A stretch of 64,000 nucleotides of DNA from Pseudomonadota bacterium (GCA_021325655.1 JAJPGT010000047.1:78494-142493), one strand, 5' to 3'. Positions 16,553 to 27,960 are shown, counted from the stretch's first letter. Notes: generated by a model not told the origin, from the letters alone. Numbers and translations: made by a program.

Positions 16553-17140
16553 TCACGGACCTACCCCTTCGAGCAGGAGGTTCCCCGTGCTCGCGTCGAA
16601 GACCTGGTACCCAACCGTGCCAGTGCGGATGGCTCCCGCGGGTCCGGCAACTCTGAAGCTGCCCTGAGAGGTGACCAGGCAGAGAAGTGCGCCAGGGGGC
16701 TGCCCCGTGGAGACGTTGAGGCGGGCGCTCACCTCGCTACTTGTCAGGAACTCGGCACTGGTGACGACCGGCGGAGGCTTCGAGGGGTCACGATCTGGAT
16801 GAGGATAGGCCGTGACGAACGCAAGGACGTCGGCAGTCGTAAAGGCCGGGATGCTGCCGGGCAGGGTGGGCTTAATGGCAGGGATGCCTTGAGGAGGCGT
16901 CGGGACGCGAGTGGAGCTAGTCGCTGGTGTGCCCGGAATCGTTGGGGTGCCGGGAGCCGCCGGGACTGAGCGCCGCTGCCCGTCGGGCTGCTTCCGCGAC
17001 ACAACGGCCGTCGGCCTGGCAGCCGTCTCGGTGACTGCTTCGGGTTTCGCTGCCGAAGAATCCCGCTGCGCCCCCACCACGGTGATGGTAATAGCAAGGA
17101 GCACGAGGAGAGCAGAGACGTAGAGATATGTCCGATGCAT
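16553..17140 (-). CDS. Secreted or lipid-free exported protein of unknown function
   Basis: A 195-residue protein opening with a signal sequence (MHRTYLYVSALLVLLAITITVVGA), then about 70 residues rich in Pro, Thr and Ala, like a disordered linker or wall spacer. Residues 98-190 form a domain: AFTTADVLAFVTAYPHPD, SSEVSARLNVSTG, then GALLCLVTSQGSFRV and a closing GYQVFDASTGNLLLEG strand pair that resembles a small PepSY-like or Ig-like beta unit. No family is recognised. AGGAGAA lies ten bases before the ATG. The DNA is less GC-rich than the neighbours. Confidence 0.72.
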   Translation of the reverse strand: MHRTYLYVSALLVLLAITITVVGAQRDSSAAKPEAVTETAARPTAVVSRKQPDGQRRSVPAAPGTPTIPGTPATSSTRVPTPPQGIPAIKPTLPGSIPAFTTADVLAFVTAYPHPDRDPSKPPPVVTSAEFLTSSEVSARLNVSTGQPPGALLCLVTSQGSFRVAGPAGAIRTGTVGYQVFDASTGNLLLEGVGP

Positions 17141-17407
17141 GGCAGGGTTCTCCTTGGGAGGTGTTTATGGACACGGAAAGCGCTAGCAGGGGCATTGAGC
17201 CTTCCATTTCCCTCCTGTTGATGATGCCGATGGTCGAACTTGCCAAGAGGCGGATATGGGATAATCAGACTCGTCGGAGTCTCCGTCTCGTGTTTGATAA
17301 AAGTATCCCTGACCAAAGAGGAAGTACCGATTCTCTATCCAGTAAGCGAGTGGGGAAGATCCTCCGCTTGACGCAAATAGCTCTTCTCCAATATCAATCC
17401 TATTTGG

Positions 17408-17959
17408 CTACATCGTGTTGTTCATTGAGTCGTCAGTGACATAAACACCGGGAGACTCAAGTAGTACTGTGAATGATGTACTACTTGATCTTGTGATAGA
17501 GATGTGAGCGTACGCGCCGAAATCCTCCGCCGGGACATCACCGCCAAGATGACGCATGAAGCTGTAACCTGGCTTCTGTTCCGCCCAGAAATAAAATGGG
17601 TTTGGTGAAAAGTACCTCCTTGCCTCCTCTCCGGCCTCCACCCAGTAATAGTTTGTTCCAGTAAATTCTACTAACCAAAGCTCGTTGGTGATGAACGCGG
17701 CCTGCGGGGTGTCTGGGCTAGTCATGTTGACGATGTAGATGCCGGTGTCGGCTCCATCTGTGCCACCTTTCCAAGCGTGGACTCCATAGCAGTGTTGCAC
17801 GTCGCACGGATAGGCCAGAGCTAGTTCTCGGCTTGCTAACAAAATCTTCGGCAGAAGAATAGCTATGAAAAGGCTGAGTCTAGCGCGCTGCTTATTCGTC
17901 TGAATTGAGGTGGATGCTGTGTACTCAGGGGAGGAGCAGCCGGCCACTACCGAGCGCAC
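17408..17959 (-). CDS. Exported protein of unknown function in a low-GC patch
   Basis: A 183-residue frame with a hydrophobic segment near residue 28 ([15 protein letters not shown]), followed by mature sequence with [32 protein letters not shown] and [16 protein letters not shown]; the aromatic and Gly-rich pattern looks like an exported beta-sandwich. Codon use is markedly richer in A and T than the rest of the window (many ATA, AAT, TTT codons), and the product ends a little abruptly at DDSMNNTM. The real start may lie anywhere between 17959 and about 17880. I do not recognise the family; horizontal transfer is likely. Confidence 0.62.
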   Translation of the reverse strand: MRSVVAGCSSPEYTASTSIQTNKQRARLSLFIAILLPKILLASRELALAYPCDVQHCYGVHAWKGGTDGADTGIYIVNMTSPDTPQAAFITNELWLVEFTGTNYYWVEAGEEARRYFSPNPFYFWAEQKPGYSFMRHLGGDVPAEDFGAYAHISITRSSSTSFTVLLESPGVYVTDDSMNNTM

Positions 17960-18142
17960 ACAATATTGCAGAAAAGGTCAAGGCTTGTCAATAGCCAGGA
18001 GTGCCTCACACGGATGTGCCTGTGAGTGGCTTGGTCAGGCGAGGCACCTGAATCTCACGATACTATCGCGTCGGGACCAGGGGCTCTCGCCCCCATCGGG
18101 CGGCCACGCCGCTCTGGCAGCGATCTGGAGGCCAGGAAACAC

Positions 18143-18171
18143 TTGTGGGGGGCGGACCGCTGGGGTATGCT
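18143..18171 (+). promoter_or_regulatory. Promoter for the slipin-urease operon
   Basis: TTGTGG at 18143-18148, a 17-base spacer, and TATGCT at 18166-18171. The -10 box lies 20 bases before the slipin ATG at 18192, and GAGGGGAA serves as ribosome site in between. Confidence 0.5.
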
Positions 18172-18191
18172 GCGCCGCGAGGGGAATCGCC

Positions 18192-18962
18192 ATGATCGTC
18201 ACCGTGGTCGTGCTCCTGGTCATTATCCTGTTCCTGGTGTCGTCCTCCGTACGGCTGGTGCAGGAGTACGAGCGCGGGGTCATCTTCCGCCTTGGCCGAC
18301 TGGTTGGCGCGCGCGGACCGGGCGTGTTCTTCCTGATCCCGCTGGTCGAGACGATGACGAAGGTGGATCTCCGCATCGTCACGCTGGACGTCCCGGCCCA
18401 GGAGACGATCACCCGGGACAACGTGCAGCTCAAGGTGGACGCGGTGGTCTACTTCCGCGTGATCGACCCGGAGTCGGCGGTGACCAAGGTGCTGGACTAC
18501 CGCCGGGCGACATCGCTGATGGCGCAGACGACGCTGCGGAGCGTGCTCGGGCAGTCGGACCTGGACGAGCTGCTGTCGCGGCGGGAGGAGATCAACGCCC
18601 GCCTACAGGCGATTCTGGACGAGCAGACGCATCCGTGGGGCGTGAAGGTGAGCATCGTGGAGCTGCGCGACGTCCAGCTCCCGGACACGATGCGGCGGGC
18701 GATGGCGCGGCAGGCGGAGGCGGAGCGCGAGAAGCGGGCGAAGATTATTCACGCCGAGGGCGAGCTGGCCGCGTCGAACCGCCTGGCGGAGGCGGCGTCG
18801 ATCATCGGAAGCGAGCCGGCCGGGCTGCAGTTGCGCTTCTTGCAGACGCTGACGGAGATCGCTACGGAGAAGAGCCAGACCGTGGTGATCCCGCTCCCGC
18901 TCGACCTGGTGGGCCGGCTCCTGGCTGAGACGCGCGCGCCGGAGCGGGTGGCGCCGACGTGA
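18192..18962 (+). CDS. Slipin (stomatin/prohibitin, SPFH family)
   Basis: A 256-residue membrane-anchored SPFH protein. One N-terminal helix ([18 protein letters not shown]) is followed by [24 protein letters not shown], the stomatin-type SPFH start, [21 protein letters not shown], and the coiled-coil region from about residue 165 ([19 protein letters not shown]). Slipins form oligomeric rings in lipid microdomains and often go with an NfeD protein; none is seen here. Its stop overlaps the GTG start of ureA (GTGA), so it is the first gene of the urease operon. Confidence 0.93.
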   Translation: MIVTVVVLLVIILFLVSSSVRLVQEYERGVIFRLGRLVGARGPGVFFLIPLVETMTKVDLRIVTLDVPAQETITRDNVQLKVDAVVYFRVIDPESAVTKVLDYRRATSLMAQTTLRSVLGQSDLDELLSRREEINARLQAILDEQTHPWGVKVSIVELRDVQLPDTMRRAMARQAEAEREKRAKIIHAEGELAASNRLAEAASIIGSEPAGLQLRFLQTLTEIATEKSQTVVIPLPLDLVGRLLAETRAPERVAPT

Positions 18963-19261
18963 GGCTGACCCCGCGCGAGGAGGACCGGCTGCTGCTGTTC
19001 GCCGCGGCCGAGCTGGCGCGCAAGCGCCGGGCCCGCGGTGTCTTGTTGAACCACCCGGAGGCTGTAGCGCTGATCTGCGACGAGCTGCTCGAGGCGGCGC
19101 GGGATGGCGCTTCGTACGACGAGGTGGTGGCGCTCGGGACCCGGATTCTGAGCCGAGCCGAGGTGATGGACGGGGTGCCGGAGATGCTCCCGCTGCTGCA
19201 GGTGGAAGCCGTCTTCGCGGACGGCACCAAGCTGCTCACGATCCACCGGCCGATCCGATGA
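18959..19261 (+). CDS. ureA: Urease gamma subunit
   Basis: A 100-residue protein matching UreA over its whole length: [42 protein letters not shown], and the closing [12 protein letters not shown]. Gamma is the smallest of the three structural chains of urease, which splits urea into ammonia and carbamate. GTG start overlaps the slipin stop; stop overlaps the ureB start. Confidence 0.95.
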   Translation: MRLTPREEDRLLLFAAAELARKRRARGVLLNHPEAVALICDELLEAARDGASYDEVVALGTRILSRAEVMDGVPEMLPLLQVEAVFADGTKLLTIHRPIR

Positions 19262-19656
19262 CCGAGCCGCCGGGCGCGCTCCGTCTGGCCCACCGGCCGA
19301 TCCGCGTCAACCAGGGGCGGCGGACGGCGACGCTGGCGGTGCGCAACAGCTCCCGCTGGTCGATCCAGGTCTCATCCCATTACCACTTCTTCGAGGTCAA
19401 CCGGCGCCTGGTGTTCGACCGCGCCCGGGCGTTCGGGATGCGGCTCGACGTCCCGGCTGGCGCCGGGGTACGCTGGGCGCCCGGGGAGACGAAAGAGGTG
19501 CGGCTGGTGGAGTTCGGCGGCCGGCGCGAGCTGTGGGGCTTCGCCGGCCTGACCAATGGCCCGGCCACGCCAGCGCGGCTGCCGGAGGCGCTGCGCCGCG
19601 CTGCCGAGCAGGGCTTTCTCGCCACCACGGACCTGCCCGAGCACGCGACGGACTGA
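19258..19656 (+). CDS. ureB: Urease beta subunit
   Basis: A 132-residue beta chain with the family core [42 protein letters not shown] and the [18 protein letters not shown] strands. A 25-residue C-terminal extension ([22 protein letters not shown]) follows the usual end. The ATG overlaps the ureA stop and its own stop is directly adjacent to the ureC start, so translation is coupled. Confidence 0.94.
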   Translation: MTEPPGALRLAHRPIRVNQGRRTATLAVRNSSRWSIQVSSHYHFFEVNRRLVFDRARAFGMRLDVPAGAGVRWAPGETKEVRLVEFGGRRELWGFAGLTNGPATPARLPEALRRAAEQGFLATTDLPEHATD

Positions 19657-21363
<1,707 letters not shown>

Positions 21364-21413
21364 GCCAGGTGTGGAATATCCCGGGCTTCAGCCGGGTTGA
21401 GCTATGCGGAAGA

Positions 21414-21432
21414 TCCGCGCTGTAGGCGCGGA
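21414..21432. repeat. Small inverted repeat between ureC and thioredoxin
   Basis: TCCGCGC and GCGCGGA around TGTAG, 15 bases before the thioredoxin ATG. Just upstream lies a second imperfect palindrome (CCCGGGCTTCAGCCGGG, 21380-21396). Together they look like an old hairpin-ended mobile or REP-like element rather than a terminator. Confidence 0.4.
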
Positions 21433-21446
21433 CCTTGGGAGGAGAG

Positions 21447-21773
21447 ATGGCGAAGCCAATTCACGCCACGGAGCAGGATTTCCGGAGCCAGGTGGAAAGC
21501 TCCCCGGTGCCGGTCCTAGTCGACTTCTGGGCGGAGTGGTGCGGCCCGTGCCGCATGATTGCGCCGGTGCTCGAGCAGATCGGCGAGGAGCAGGGTGAGA
21601 AGGTCAAGATCCTCAAGGTGAACGTCGACGAGCACCCTGGCCCGGCGTCCGAGTACGGCGTCTTCAGCATTCCGACCTTGATCCTGTTCAAGAACGGCCA
21701 GCCGGCCGAGCGTCTGGTGGGCTACATGCCCAAGCAGGCCCTGATGTCTCGGCTGAGCAAGCATCTGAGCTAG
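21447..21773 (+). CDS. trxA: Thioredoxin (WCGPC)
   Basis: A 108-residue thioredoxin, full length. The WCGPC active site is at residues 31-35, within [23 protein letters not shown]; the cis-Pro is in [22 protein letters not shown] lies directly before the ATG. It is cytoplasmic (no signal peptide). A close paralogue with WCAPC lies at 47703-48035. Confidence 0.95.
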   Translation: MAKPIHATEQDFRSQVESSPVPVLVDFWAEWCGPCRMIAPVLEQIGEEQGEKVKILKVNVDEHPGPASEYGVFSIPTLILFKNGQPAERLVGYMPKQALMSRLSKHLS

Positions 21774-21797
21774 CGGCTGGCCGCGCCTGCCCGGCCG

Positions 21798-21816
21798 CGC
21801 GAGGCTGCTCCTCGCG
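21798..21816. terminator. Hairpin between convergent genes
   Basis: CGCGAGG and CCTCGCG around CTGCT, between the end of thioredoxin and the convergent HExxH gene. No T-run follows. Confidence 0.4.
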
Positions 21817-21839
21817 GGCTGGGACAGCAGGCGCAGCGT

Positions 21840-22424
21840 TCAGGATTCCTCGGCCCCTTCGAACAGCCCCTGGTAGAAGCGGCGGACATAGGGCGGTAGG
21901 AGCCGCATGTTGCCCATCACGCCGCTCGCCAGGCCGGCGAACATCTCCCAGTCGTTGCCCTCTACCAGCATCCCGCGCCAGAAGCCGGTGGGGCTATTCG
22001 GGTCTGGCTGGCTGGGGATGCCATGCACATAGTGGCCGGCCAGCGTGGCGGCACGGGCGTAGCGTGGGCTCCGCTCCTCGGAGAGGCGCACGACCGCGTC
22101 CAGGAAGGCAGCGGCGACGCCGGGCTGCTCCCGGCGCGTGTGCCAGAAGGCGTGGGCCAGCTCGTGCAGCGCCGCCTCGTCCTGGCAGCCGCGCACGGTG
22201 ACCAGGCCCCGGTCCCCCCACCAGAACCCGCCGCCCCATTCCCGCGAGAGGTCGCCCACCTCCAGCCGCAGCGCCCGGAACTCGTGGCACGCCTCGGCGG
22301 TAAAGGGGTAGCGGGTGAACAGCGCTTCGAACCAGGCTCGCGCCCGCTCGGGCGGCTCCATCTCCTCGAAGCCAAAGCCCTGTCGCATCTCCTCGCTCGC
22401 CGGCACCTTGTCCCGCCGCGTCAT
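21840..22424 (-). CDS. Small HExxH metallopeptidase-like protein
   Basis: A 194-residue protein with a zinc-binding HELAHAFWH motif near residue 100, preceded by VTVRGCQDEAAL and followed by a helical region with DWEMFAGLASGVMGN near residue 168, whose Glu could be the third ligand. This fits a minimal gluzincin-like fold, but there is no signal peptide or other domain. GGGGGTGAG lies just before the ATG at 22424. I do not recognise a named family. It follows the six-hairpin glycosidase genes in the same direction with 26 bases between. Confidence 0.72.
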   Translation of the reverse strand: MTRRDKVPASEEMRQGFGFEEMEPPERARAWFEALFTRYPFTAEACHEFRALRLEVGDLSREWGGGFWWGDRGLVTVRGCQDEAALHELAHAFWHTRREQPGVAAAFLDAVVRLSEERSPRYARAATLAGHYVHGIPSQPDPNSPTGFWRGMLVEGNDWEMFAGLASGVMGNMRLLPPYVRRFYQGLFEGAEES

Positions 22425-22450
22425 CCACTCACCCCCGTGGCCTGGAACCA

Positions 22451-24664
22451 TTATCTGGCATCCAACGCCACGGCGAGCGGACCGAGATCCGGGCGCGCCG
22501 CGACCTGCCGGCCGTCCAGGAAGAGCCGCAGGCCGTCGGGCGCGCTCCAGCGCAATGAAACCCGCCGGCTGCGCAGCGGCGCATCGTCCAGCTCGAACGC
22601 CTCCAGCCCCAGCGGCAGTGGGCGCACGACGACGTGGGCCGGATCGTCTGAGCGCAGCCCGCAGGCGTACTGCACGATCAGATCGACCAGCCAGGAGTGG
22701 AGATAATCGTCGATCCCGCGGAACGCCGAGGGTGTGCCAGTGAACGGGTGATAGTGCTCGAAGCAGTTCGGCCGGGCCGGGTCGGCATCCCAGAACAGCG
22801 TCCGGACGAAGCGCTGGAGCAGCTCCGCTGCTCGGGGCAGGAGGGCAGAGTCGAGCCGCTCCGCGGCATACACGAGCGCTTCCACAACGTGGCTGTTGAC
22901 CATCGGCCAGACCCGCCCGTTCCAGGGGCAGTTGCGCCGCACCTCACGCCAGACCCCGTCCGGCGAGAACAGCGGATCGTCCAGGCTCACTGTCGGCACC
23001 GGGACGGGGGTCCAGAAGCTGGCCGGGTCGAGCAGGTGCTCCCACAGCGCCCGGAGGTGCTGGGCGGAGACAAGGTCCGTGGCGCACGGATACAGCCCCG
23101 TGGCGGCGCGCACCGGCGAGCGGGCGAGCGCACCGGGCAGCACATCGACGAAAAAGCCGCGAGCCTCGTCCCAGCAGCGCTCCAGCAATGCCGCGCCGGT
23201 GCGTCGAGCGCGCGCGTTCCAGACGGCGCGCCGCTCCGGCCGCGGGGCAGCGTCGGCGAGCCAGCGAGAGAGCTGGTAGGCATAGACGGTGACGTCCACG
23301 CCCTTGAGGCGAAACGCCTGGCCCCAGCCGGCGTCGCCGGCGTCGGGCTGGGCGAAGGCGTAGCGCGGGGAATACTCCTGGCCGGTCTCGAACTGGTTCC
23401 AGACGTCGATCAGGCCAGTGTCGTCGGGGTCGCGGGTGCGATGCAGCCACTCGGCGTACCGCTCGAAGGCGGGATACACCTCGGCGACGAATGCGGGATC
23501 GGGGTGGATCTGGCCCAGTGCCCGCAGCGCCGCGCCCCAGTTGGCATGGTAGAAGCTCTCCGGCCGCACCCCGGTGGCGAAGACATGGCCCGGCAGCGAA
23601 CCGTCGTCCCGCTGGTGATCCAGGAACGTCCGCACCAGGCCCTGAGCCAGCTCGGGCCTGTCCAGCCAGCGCAGCTCGCGCAGCAGCGCCGGGGCGGAGT
23701 AGCTGATCGGGGCACGGAAGTAGTCGATCCCCTCGCAGACGAACGGGTGGCGGTAGGCGCCTTCCGGCGCCTCGATGGTGTTCAGGAACACGGTGTACCA
23801 GCGGTACCAGTAGGCGCGCTCCAGGTATGGGTCCGAGCAGCGAAAGGTGGGGACGCGTTGCAGGAAGCGCTCCCAGGCGGCACGGGTCGGATCGCCCTCG
23901 TCGCCCGGGGGCGCCGTGCGCGCTGCCCCTAATCGGGCGAGCGCCGCCGCTGGGCTGAGCCCAACGCCGGCCGCGGCGACCACCTCGGCCGCGGCGTGTC
24001 CGGCGAGCTCCAGGTCCACCCGCTGGGCTGCGAACATCATCGCGGCGGGCGCCGCCTCCCGGGCCCGCCAGCCGTCCGCATCCAGCCCGAGGCCGGCGAA
24101 TGGGGTGAGGTCCCAGCGCGGCAGGGATGGGACCGGCTCAGAAGCGCGGATTGCGGCGGCCTGGGGAGGTGGTGCCATGCCGAACGCGAGCCAGACCTCC
24201 AGCGGCGGGACCCGCGGGTGCTCCAGGCGCCGGGGCGCGAGATGATCGGTCCCGTGGGCGGTGATCGGGCCGGGCTGGGCGGTCCAGAGGACGACTGACA
24301 GGCGCTGGGGATGTGCCGCCAGGTTGCGAAGCCGCAGCCGGGAGACGAGCGCGCCCTGGGGCGTCACCGCCCGGCGCTCCAGCAGCTCGACGTCGCTGCC
24401 GGTGTAGTGCTGGAGCAGCCGGTCCGGCCGCCAGTCGCGCCCAGCAGCCAAGAGGGGGATCTCGCGGCCATCGCCCGCCAGCAGCGCGAGCGCGAACACC
24501 GGGGCGAGGGCGAAGCCGTAGTAGTGAGCCCGATCCCAGCAGCCCGGTCGGCCCAGGAACTGGGGGAACGGCGGTGCCCACAGGAGCGGGCCGCCACCGC
24601 CCAGGTACCACTTGTCGGGCCGGGCCAGCGACTCCAGAACCTCCGCCGCCGCTGGTCTCACCAT
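22451..24664 (-). CDS. Six-hairpin glycosidase (GH15/37/63-like)
   Basis: A 737-residue protein with an N-terminal beta-rich part and an (alpha/alpha)6 toroid in the second half. The toroid is seen in YLERAYWYRWYTVFLNTIEAP, DHQRDDGSLPGHVF, NWGAALRALG, LIDVWNQFETGQE and CPWNGRVWPMVNSHVVEAL. The Asp in DDGSLPG and the Glu in WNQFETG are candidates for the catalytic pair. No signal peptide is seen, so it may work in the cytoplasm on a short glucan or glycoside. The true start is ATG 24664; the open frame upstream is the antisense-phase shadow of the next gene. The start lies inside the last codons of the upstream gene (stop at 24658), so the two are coupled. Confidence 0.85.
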   Translation of the reverse strand: MVRPAAAEVLESLARPDKWYLGGGGPLLWAPPFPQFLGRPGCWDRAHYYGFALAPVFALALLAGDGREIPLLAAGRDWRPDRLLQHYTGSDVELLERRAVTPQGALVSRLRLRNLAAHPQRLSVVLWTAQPGPITAHGTDHLAPRRLEHPRVPPLEVWLAFGMAPPPQAAAIRASEPVPSLPRWDLTPFAGLGLDADGWRAREAAPAAMMFAAQRVDLELAGHAAAEVVAAAGVGLSPAAALARLGAARTAPPGDEGDPTRAAWERFLQRVPTFRCSDPYLERAYWYRWYTVFLNTIEAPEGAYRHPFVCEGIDYFRAPISYSAPALLRELRWLDRPELAQGLVRTFLDHQRDDGSLPGHVFATGVRPESFYHANWGAALRALGQIHPDPAFVAEVYPAFERYAEWLHRTRDPDDTGLIDVWNQFETGQEYSPRYAFAQPDAGDAGWGQAFRLKGVDVTVYAYQLSRWLADAAPRPERRAVWNARARRTGAALLERCWDEARGFFVDVLPGALARSPVRAATGLYPCATDLVSAQHLRALWEHLLDPASFWTPVPVPTVSLDDPLFSPDGVWREVRRNCPWNGRVWPMVNSHVVEALVYAAERLDSALLPRAAELLQRFVRTLFWDADPARPNCFEHYHPFTGTPSAFRGIDDYLHSWLVDLIVQYACGLRSDDPAHVVVRPLPLGLEAFELDDAPLRSRRVSLRWSAPDGLRLFLDGRQVAARPDLGPLAVALDAR

Positions 24665-26757
24665 AGCCGGACGCTCCTGGCGGTGAGATTCGGCAATGAG
24701 ATTCGCCGCTGCTGCCCGGTCTCGCGGACGCGCACCAGGGCATCCAGGCGCCGCTCGCGTACCTCGTACCACAGGTCCAGATGCCGACCCTGCCAGGGCA
24801 GCCGCTCGATCCCGTAGCAGCGCCCCGGCCGCAGCAGCTCCGCCGGGAGCCCGGGGGCAAGGGTGATCCAGCCCTCCTCGCGTGAGCGGGGGGCCTCCCG
24901 CGCGCCGACGACGTGGCGCAGCAGCAGAAGCGCGGTGGCTCCACCCCAGCCGTAGGCCTCGCCAGCGTTCCAGCGGGACAGATCCAGCGGCCACCACTCG
25001 CGGGCTGCGCCAGGCACGGGGCCGTGGTCCAGTTCGGTCGGCCGCCGGTCGTTCTCCGGGTAGACGCGCGCCAGGATCGAGCCGGCCAGGCGGCTGGCGA
25101 GGTCCTGGCGGCCCAGCGCGCTCGCCGCCTCGGCCACTATCCAGCTCCAGGAGGGCCACTCGCACCAGGGCAGGCCCAGGTACCGCTCCACCTCGCGGGC
25201 GAGGGCGCGCCGCTGCGCCGGGGTGGGGGCGCCGGAGAGCGCCGCGGTGAGCGCCAGGACGGAGCATGTGCACGGGTCGCCGCCCCAGTACGGCGGGTCG
25301 CCGCATGGCGCCAGCGGCCGCCCCTGGGCGTCGCGGTCGCGGAACCGCTGCTCGCTGGGCTCCCAGAGGGCGCGCGTCAGGCGGCGGTAGCGCCGGGCCA
25401 CCACGCGCCAGCGCCGCGCCTCCGCTACGCGGCCCAGGTCCTCCGCCCAGCGCTGGAGCAGCGCCGCGGCCTGTGCCGCCGCTGCCTGGAGCTCGACCGG
25501 GCGCACCAGCCCGTCCACCACGGCCGCGCCGCGGCGTTCCGGACCGAGCCGCGGGGTATCGTCCTCGCCCGCCTCCCAGGTGCAGTGGTAGCTCAGCCAG
25601 CCGCTGGCGTCGGCGCGGTGCGCCAGCCACCAGTCCAGCAGCGCCGCCAGGAAGGGGTAGAGCGCCGCGCGCCAGTCGCGCTCGGGCGCCAGGTGGTCGA
25701 GCAGCGCCAGGTTGTGAAACGGTAGGCACCAGGCGAGCGAGGTGCCACAGGCCTGGCCGTCCTCCGCGACCATGTTCGGCTCACCATGCTGGAACAGGCA
25801 GGGCACGTTGGGTGCGGGCGCGTCGCGAAACAGGGAGAGCAGCGCCCGGCGGGCGAGGCCCGGGGCCCCGAGCGCCAGGCGGAGCATGTCGAGCGTCGCT
25901 TCGGCCAGCACCGAGCGGGGCCAGTTGGCTGACCAGGCCGGCCAGACGTCGCGATAGATGCCGCCGGCGGGGCGCAGGCAGAGCCGCGCCGTCTCCAGGT
26001 CGTACACCCAGCCGCGCCGCCAGCTCGCTGGCCAGTCTCCGACGAGCCGGGCTGCTCCGGCCCAGAAGCGGTCGTCCTCCGCCCGGGCTTGCTCCAGCGC
26101 CAGGGGCCAGGCTGCCAGCGCCCGCCGTCCGGTGGCAGCCGGATCTGCCCCCCGTCCGAGCGCGACGACGAGACAGCACTGCTCGCCCGGCCTCAGCGCC
26201 ATGGCACGCTCGACGGAGACGTGCCCGTCCTCCAGGAGCCGGAGCGTCGCCTCGGGCGCGTCGGTCGCCACCGCGTGGCTGGGCCAGGGCGGCAGCTCGA
26301 GCCGCGCGCACCAGGGCTCGGCCAGGCTCGTCCGGGCCGCCTCGGCTGGCCAGGCGCGCGCCTGCACCGAGAGCCGCACCTCGTGTGTCTCGGCTCCACC
26401 ATTCACCGCCTGGTAGACACAGACCAGCGCATCAGCGTGGGCGAGGAAAAACGACGCCGAGACCGCGAGGCCGTCGCCGGCGGCCTCGAAGGTGAACAGG
26501 CGCGCGCCGTGGTGGGAGGCGTGCAGCCCCAGCTCGGCCCAGTCCGCGCGCGGGACGAACCAGCGGCCGTCGATCTCCAGTCCGAGCTCCAGCGCGACGC
26601 CGGCCTGATTCCGCTGCTGGAACGGATACCACCAGCCGAAACCGGGCTGCTGGTCCGTGGAGCGGAGCGCCCCGCCAATGCCCTCGCGCCAGCTCCGGGC
26701 GTATGCGCCCGGATTCGCCAGGTACCCGAACGGGGTGTAGCGGTCAGTGGGAAACAC
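24658..26757 (-). CDS. Six-hairpin glycosidase-like protein, partner of the next gene
   Basis: A 699-residue protein related in design to its neighbour: an N-terminal beta-sandwich (GWWYPFQQRNQAGVALELG, LGLHASHHGARLFTFEAAGDG) followed by a helical toroid (YRDVWPAWSANWPRSVLAEA, GWLSYHCTWEAGEDDTPR, WSWIVAEAASALG). The Glu of TWEAGED and Asp residues nearby are plausible catalytic groups; the pattern is like GH63/mannosylglycerate-hydrolase-type enzymes. The start is GTG 26757, with AAGGAG six bases upstream, rather than the longer open frame. It ends within the start of the next gene by seven bases. Substrate not predictable. Confidence 0.82.
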   Translation of the reverse strand: MFPTDRYTPFGYLANPGAYARSWREGIGGALRSTDQQPGFGWWYPFQQRNQAGVALELGLEIDGRWFVPRADWAELGLHASHHGARLFTFEAAGDGLAVSASFFLAHADALVCVYQAVNGGAETHEVRLSVQARAWPAEAARTSLAEPWCARLELPPWPSHAVATDAPEATLRLLEDGHVSVERAMALRPGEQCCLVVALGRGADPAATGRRALAAWPLALEQARAEDDRFWAGAARLVGDWPASWRRGWVYDLETARLCLRPAGGIYRDVWPAWSANWPRSVLAEATLDMLRLALGAPGLARRALLSLFRDAPAPNVPCLFQHGEPNMVAEDGQACGTSLAWCLPFHNLALLDHLAPERDWRAALYPFLAALLDWWLAHRADASGWLSYHCTWEAGEDDTPRLGPERRGAAVVDGLVRPVELQAAAAQAAALLQRWAEDLGRVAEARRWRVVARRYRRLTRALWEPSEQRFRDRDAQGRPLAPCGDPPYWGGDPCTCSVLALTAALSGAPTPAQRRALAREVERYLGLPWCEWPSWSWIVAEAASALGRQDLASRLAGSILARVYPENDRRPTELDHGPVPGAAREWWPLDLSRWNAGEAYGWGGATALLLLRHVVGAREAPRSREEGWITLAPGLPAELLRPGRCYGIERLPWQGRHLDLWYEVRERRLDALVRVRETGQQRRISLPNLTARSVRLW

Positions 26758-26815
26758 CAGGCGCTCCTTGGCCCAGAGGATACCGGCGCGCGCCCACTGC
26801 CTTCTGCTGCGGCAG

Positions 26816-27682
26816 CTAGCCCGCCACAAGCAGGAACAGGCCGCAGGCGATCAACGCCGAGCCGGCAACACGTTGCGGCCCGAACGGCTCACGCAGCACC
26901 AGCGTCCCGAGCAGCGCCGCGAACACGATGGAGACCTCGCGGGCCGGCACCACGTAGCTCACCGGGGTAAAGGTGAGTGCCGCCAGCACCAGGCCGTAGG
27001 TGAGGGGCGTCATCAGGCCGACCGCTGCCACCCGCCACGGCTGGCGGCGCCACTCCTTGGCAGCGGCGGTGCGCCGTGGAAGCAGCAGCGCCGACAGCGC
27101 CAGCGCGCTGCCGAGGTGCAGGACGTACACGTACAGCAGCGGCGACATCAGCGCGACGCCGCGCTTGTCGAGCGTGGAATACGAGGCGACCAGCAGTCCG
27201 GTCAGCGCCGCGTAGCGTGTTCCCGGATGGCGGGTGGCACGTAGCAGCGCCCGCGCCCCGGACCAGCCGAAGGTCGGGAGATGGACGACCAGTACCCCGA
27301 CGACGATGAGCAGGATGCCGAGCGCCGCCAGCGCGGACAGGCGTTCGCCGAGGAGCGCTACCCCGAGCACTGGGACTACCAGCGGGCCGATCCCCCGCGC
27401 CACCGGATAGACGAGCGAGAGATCGCCATAGCGGTAGGCCTGCGCCAGTGACCAGAAGTAGAACGCCTCGAGCAGGGTGCTGGCGCTGACGATCGCCCAG
27501 CCGAGCGTGGGCGACGGGTGGGTGAGGAGCAGCCAGAGCCCGATGGGGAGGTACAGCGCTGCGGCGACCAGCGTGGCCCCCCACAGGAACGCCAGCTTGT
27601 CCGACGCCTGCTTGGCCAGCAGGTTCCAGGTGGCGTGCGCCAGTGCCGCGAGTAGCACCAGGCCAAGCGCGAGCGCGGTCAT
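26816..27682 (-). CDS. EamA/DMT-family transporter
   Basis: A 288-residue protein of ten membrane helices, arranged as two five-helix EamA repeats. Helix 1 contains the AHATWNLLAKQ pattern typical of the group, the first half ends near the VHLPTF segment, and the second begins with GTRYAALTGLLVASYSTLDK. The closing AREVSIVFAALLGTLVLREPF and a final GxxLIxxG helix are typical. Likely exports or imports a small metabolite. It precedes the glycosidase pair in the same direction, so a sugar-derived substrate is conceivable. GGAGGAC lies nine bases before the ATG. Confidence 0.92.
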   Translation of the reverse strand: MTALALGLVLLAALAHATWNLLAKQASDKLAFLWGATLVAAALYLPIGLWLLLTHPSPTLGWAIVSASTLLEAFYFWSLAQAYRYGDLSLVYPVARGIGPLVVPVLGVALLGERLSALAALGILLIVVGVLVVHLPTFGWSGARALLRATRHPGTRYAALTGLLVASYSTLDKRGVALMSPLLYVYVLHLGSALALSALLLPRRTAAAKEWRRQPWRVAAVGLMTPLTYGLVLAALTFTPVSYVVPAREVSIVFAALLGTLVLREPFGPQRVAGSALIACGLFLLVAG

Positions 27683-27960
27683 CCAGCACGTCCTCCGCTG
27701 CTATCTCCTGGCTGGGCACAGCGGGGCAAGCGACTCGCAAGGGCCCGTTCTCGTCGCCGCTGCCTCGCCTCTTCAGGACTGGTTGGGCGGCGTCTCCAGC
27801 GCATCACACCCCCTGCTGGCCCGCCTATCTTGCCACCGGGGCCATGCCCGCTGCCGTTGCGCATGTGGAGCGGATCTGCGTCGGGGTTGAGCGGGCCTGT
27901 TGGCGGCCTGCGCGAGCCCTAACAAACGGTTAACAGAGGTGGCATGCTGGATGCGTTCAA

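Noticed and set aside
24665..25729. An N-terminal extension of the glycosidase at 22451-24664 to 1092 codons
   Set aside because: The extra 355 codons are Arg/Pro/Ala-rich shadow of the overlapping glycosidase gene; the family-type start is at 24664.
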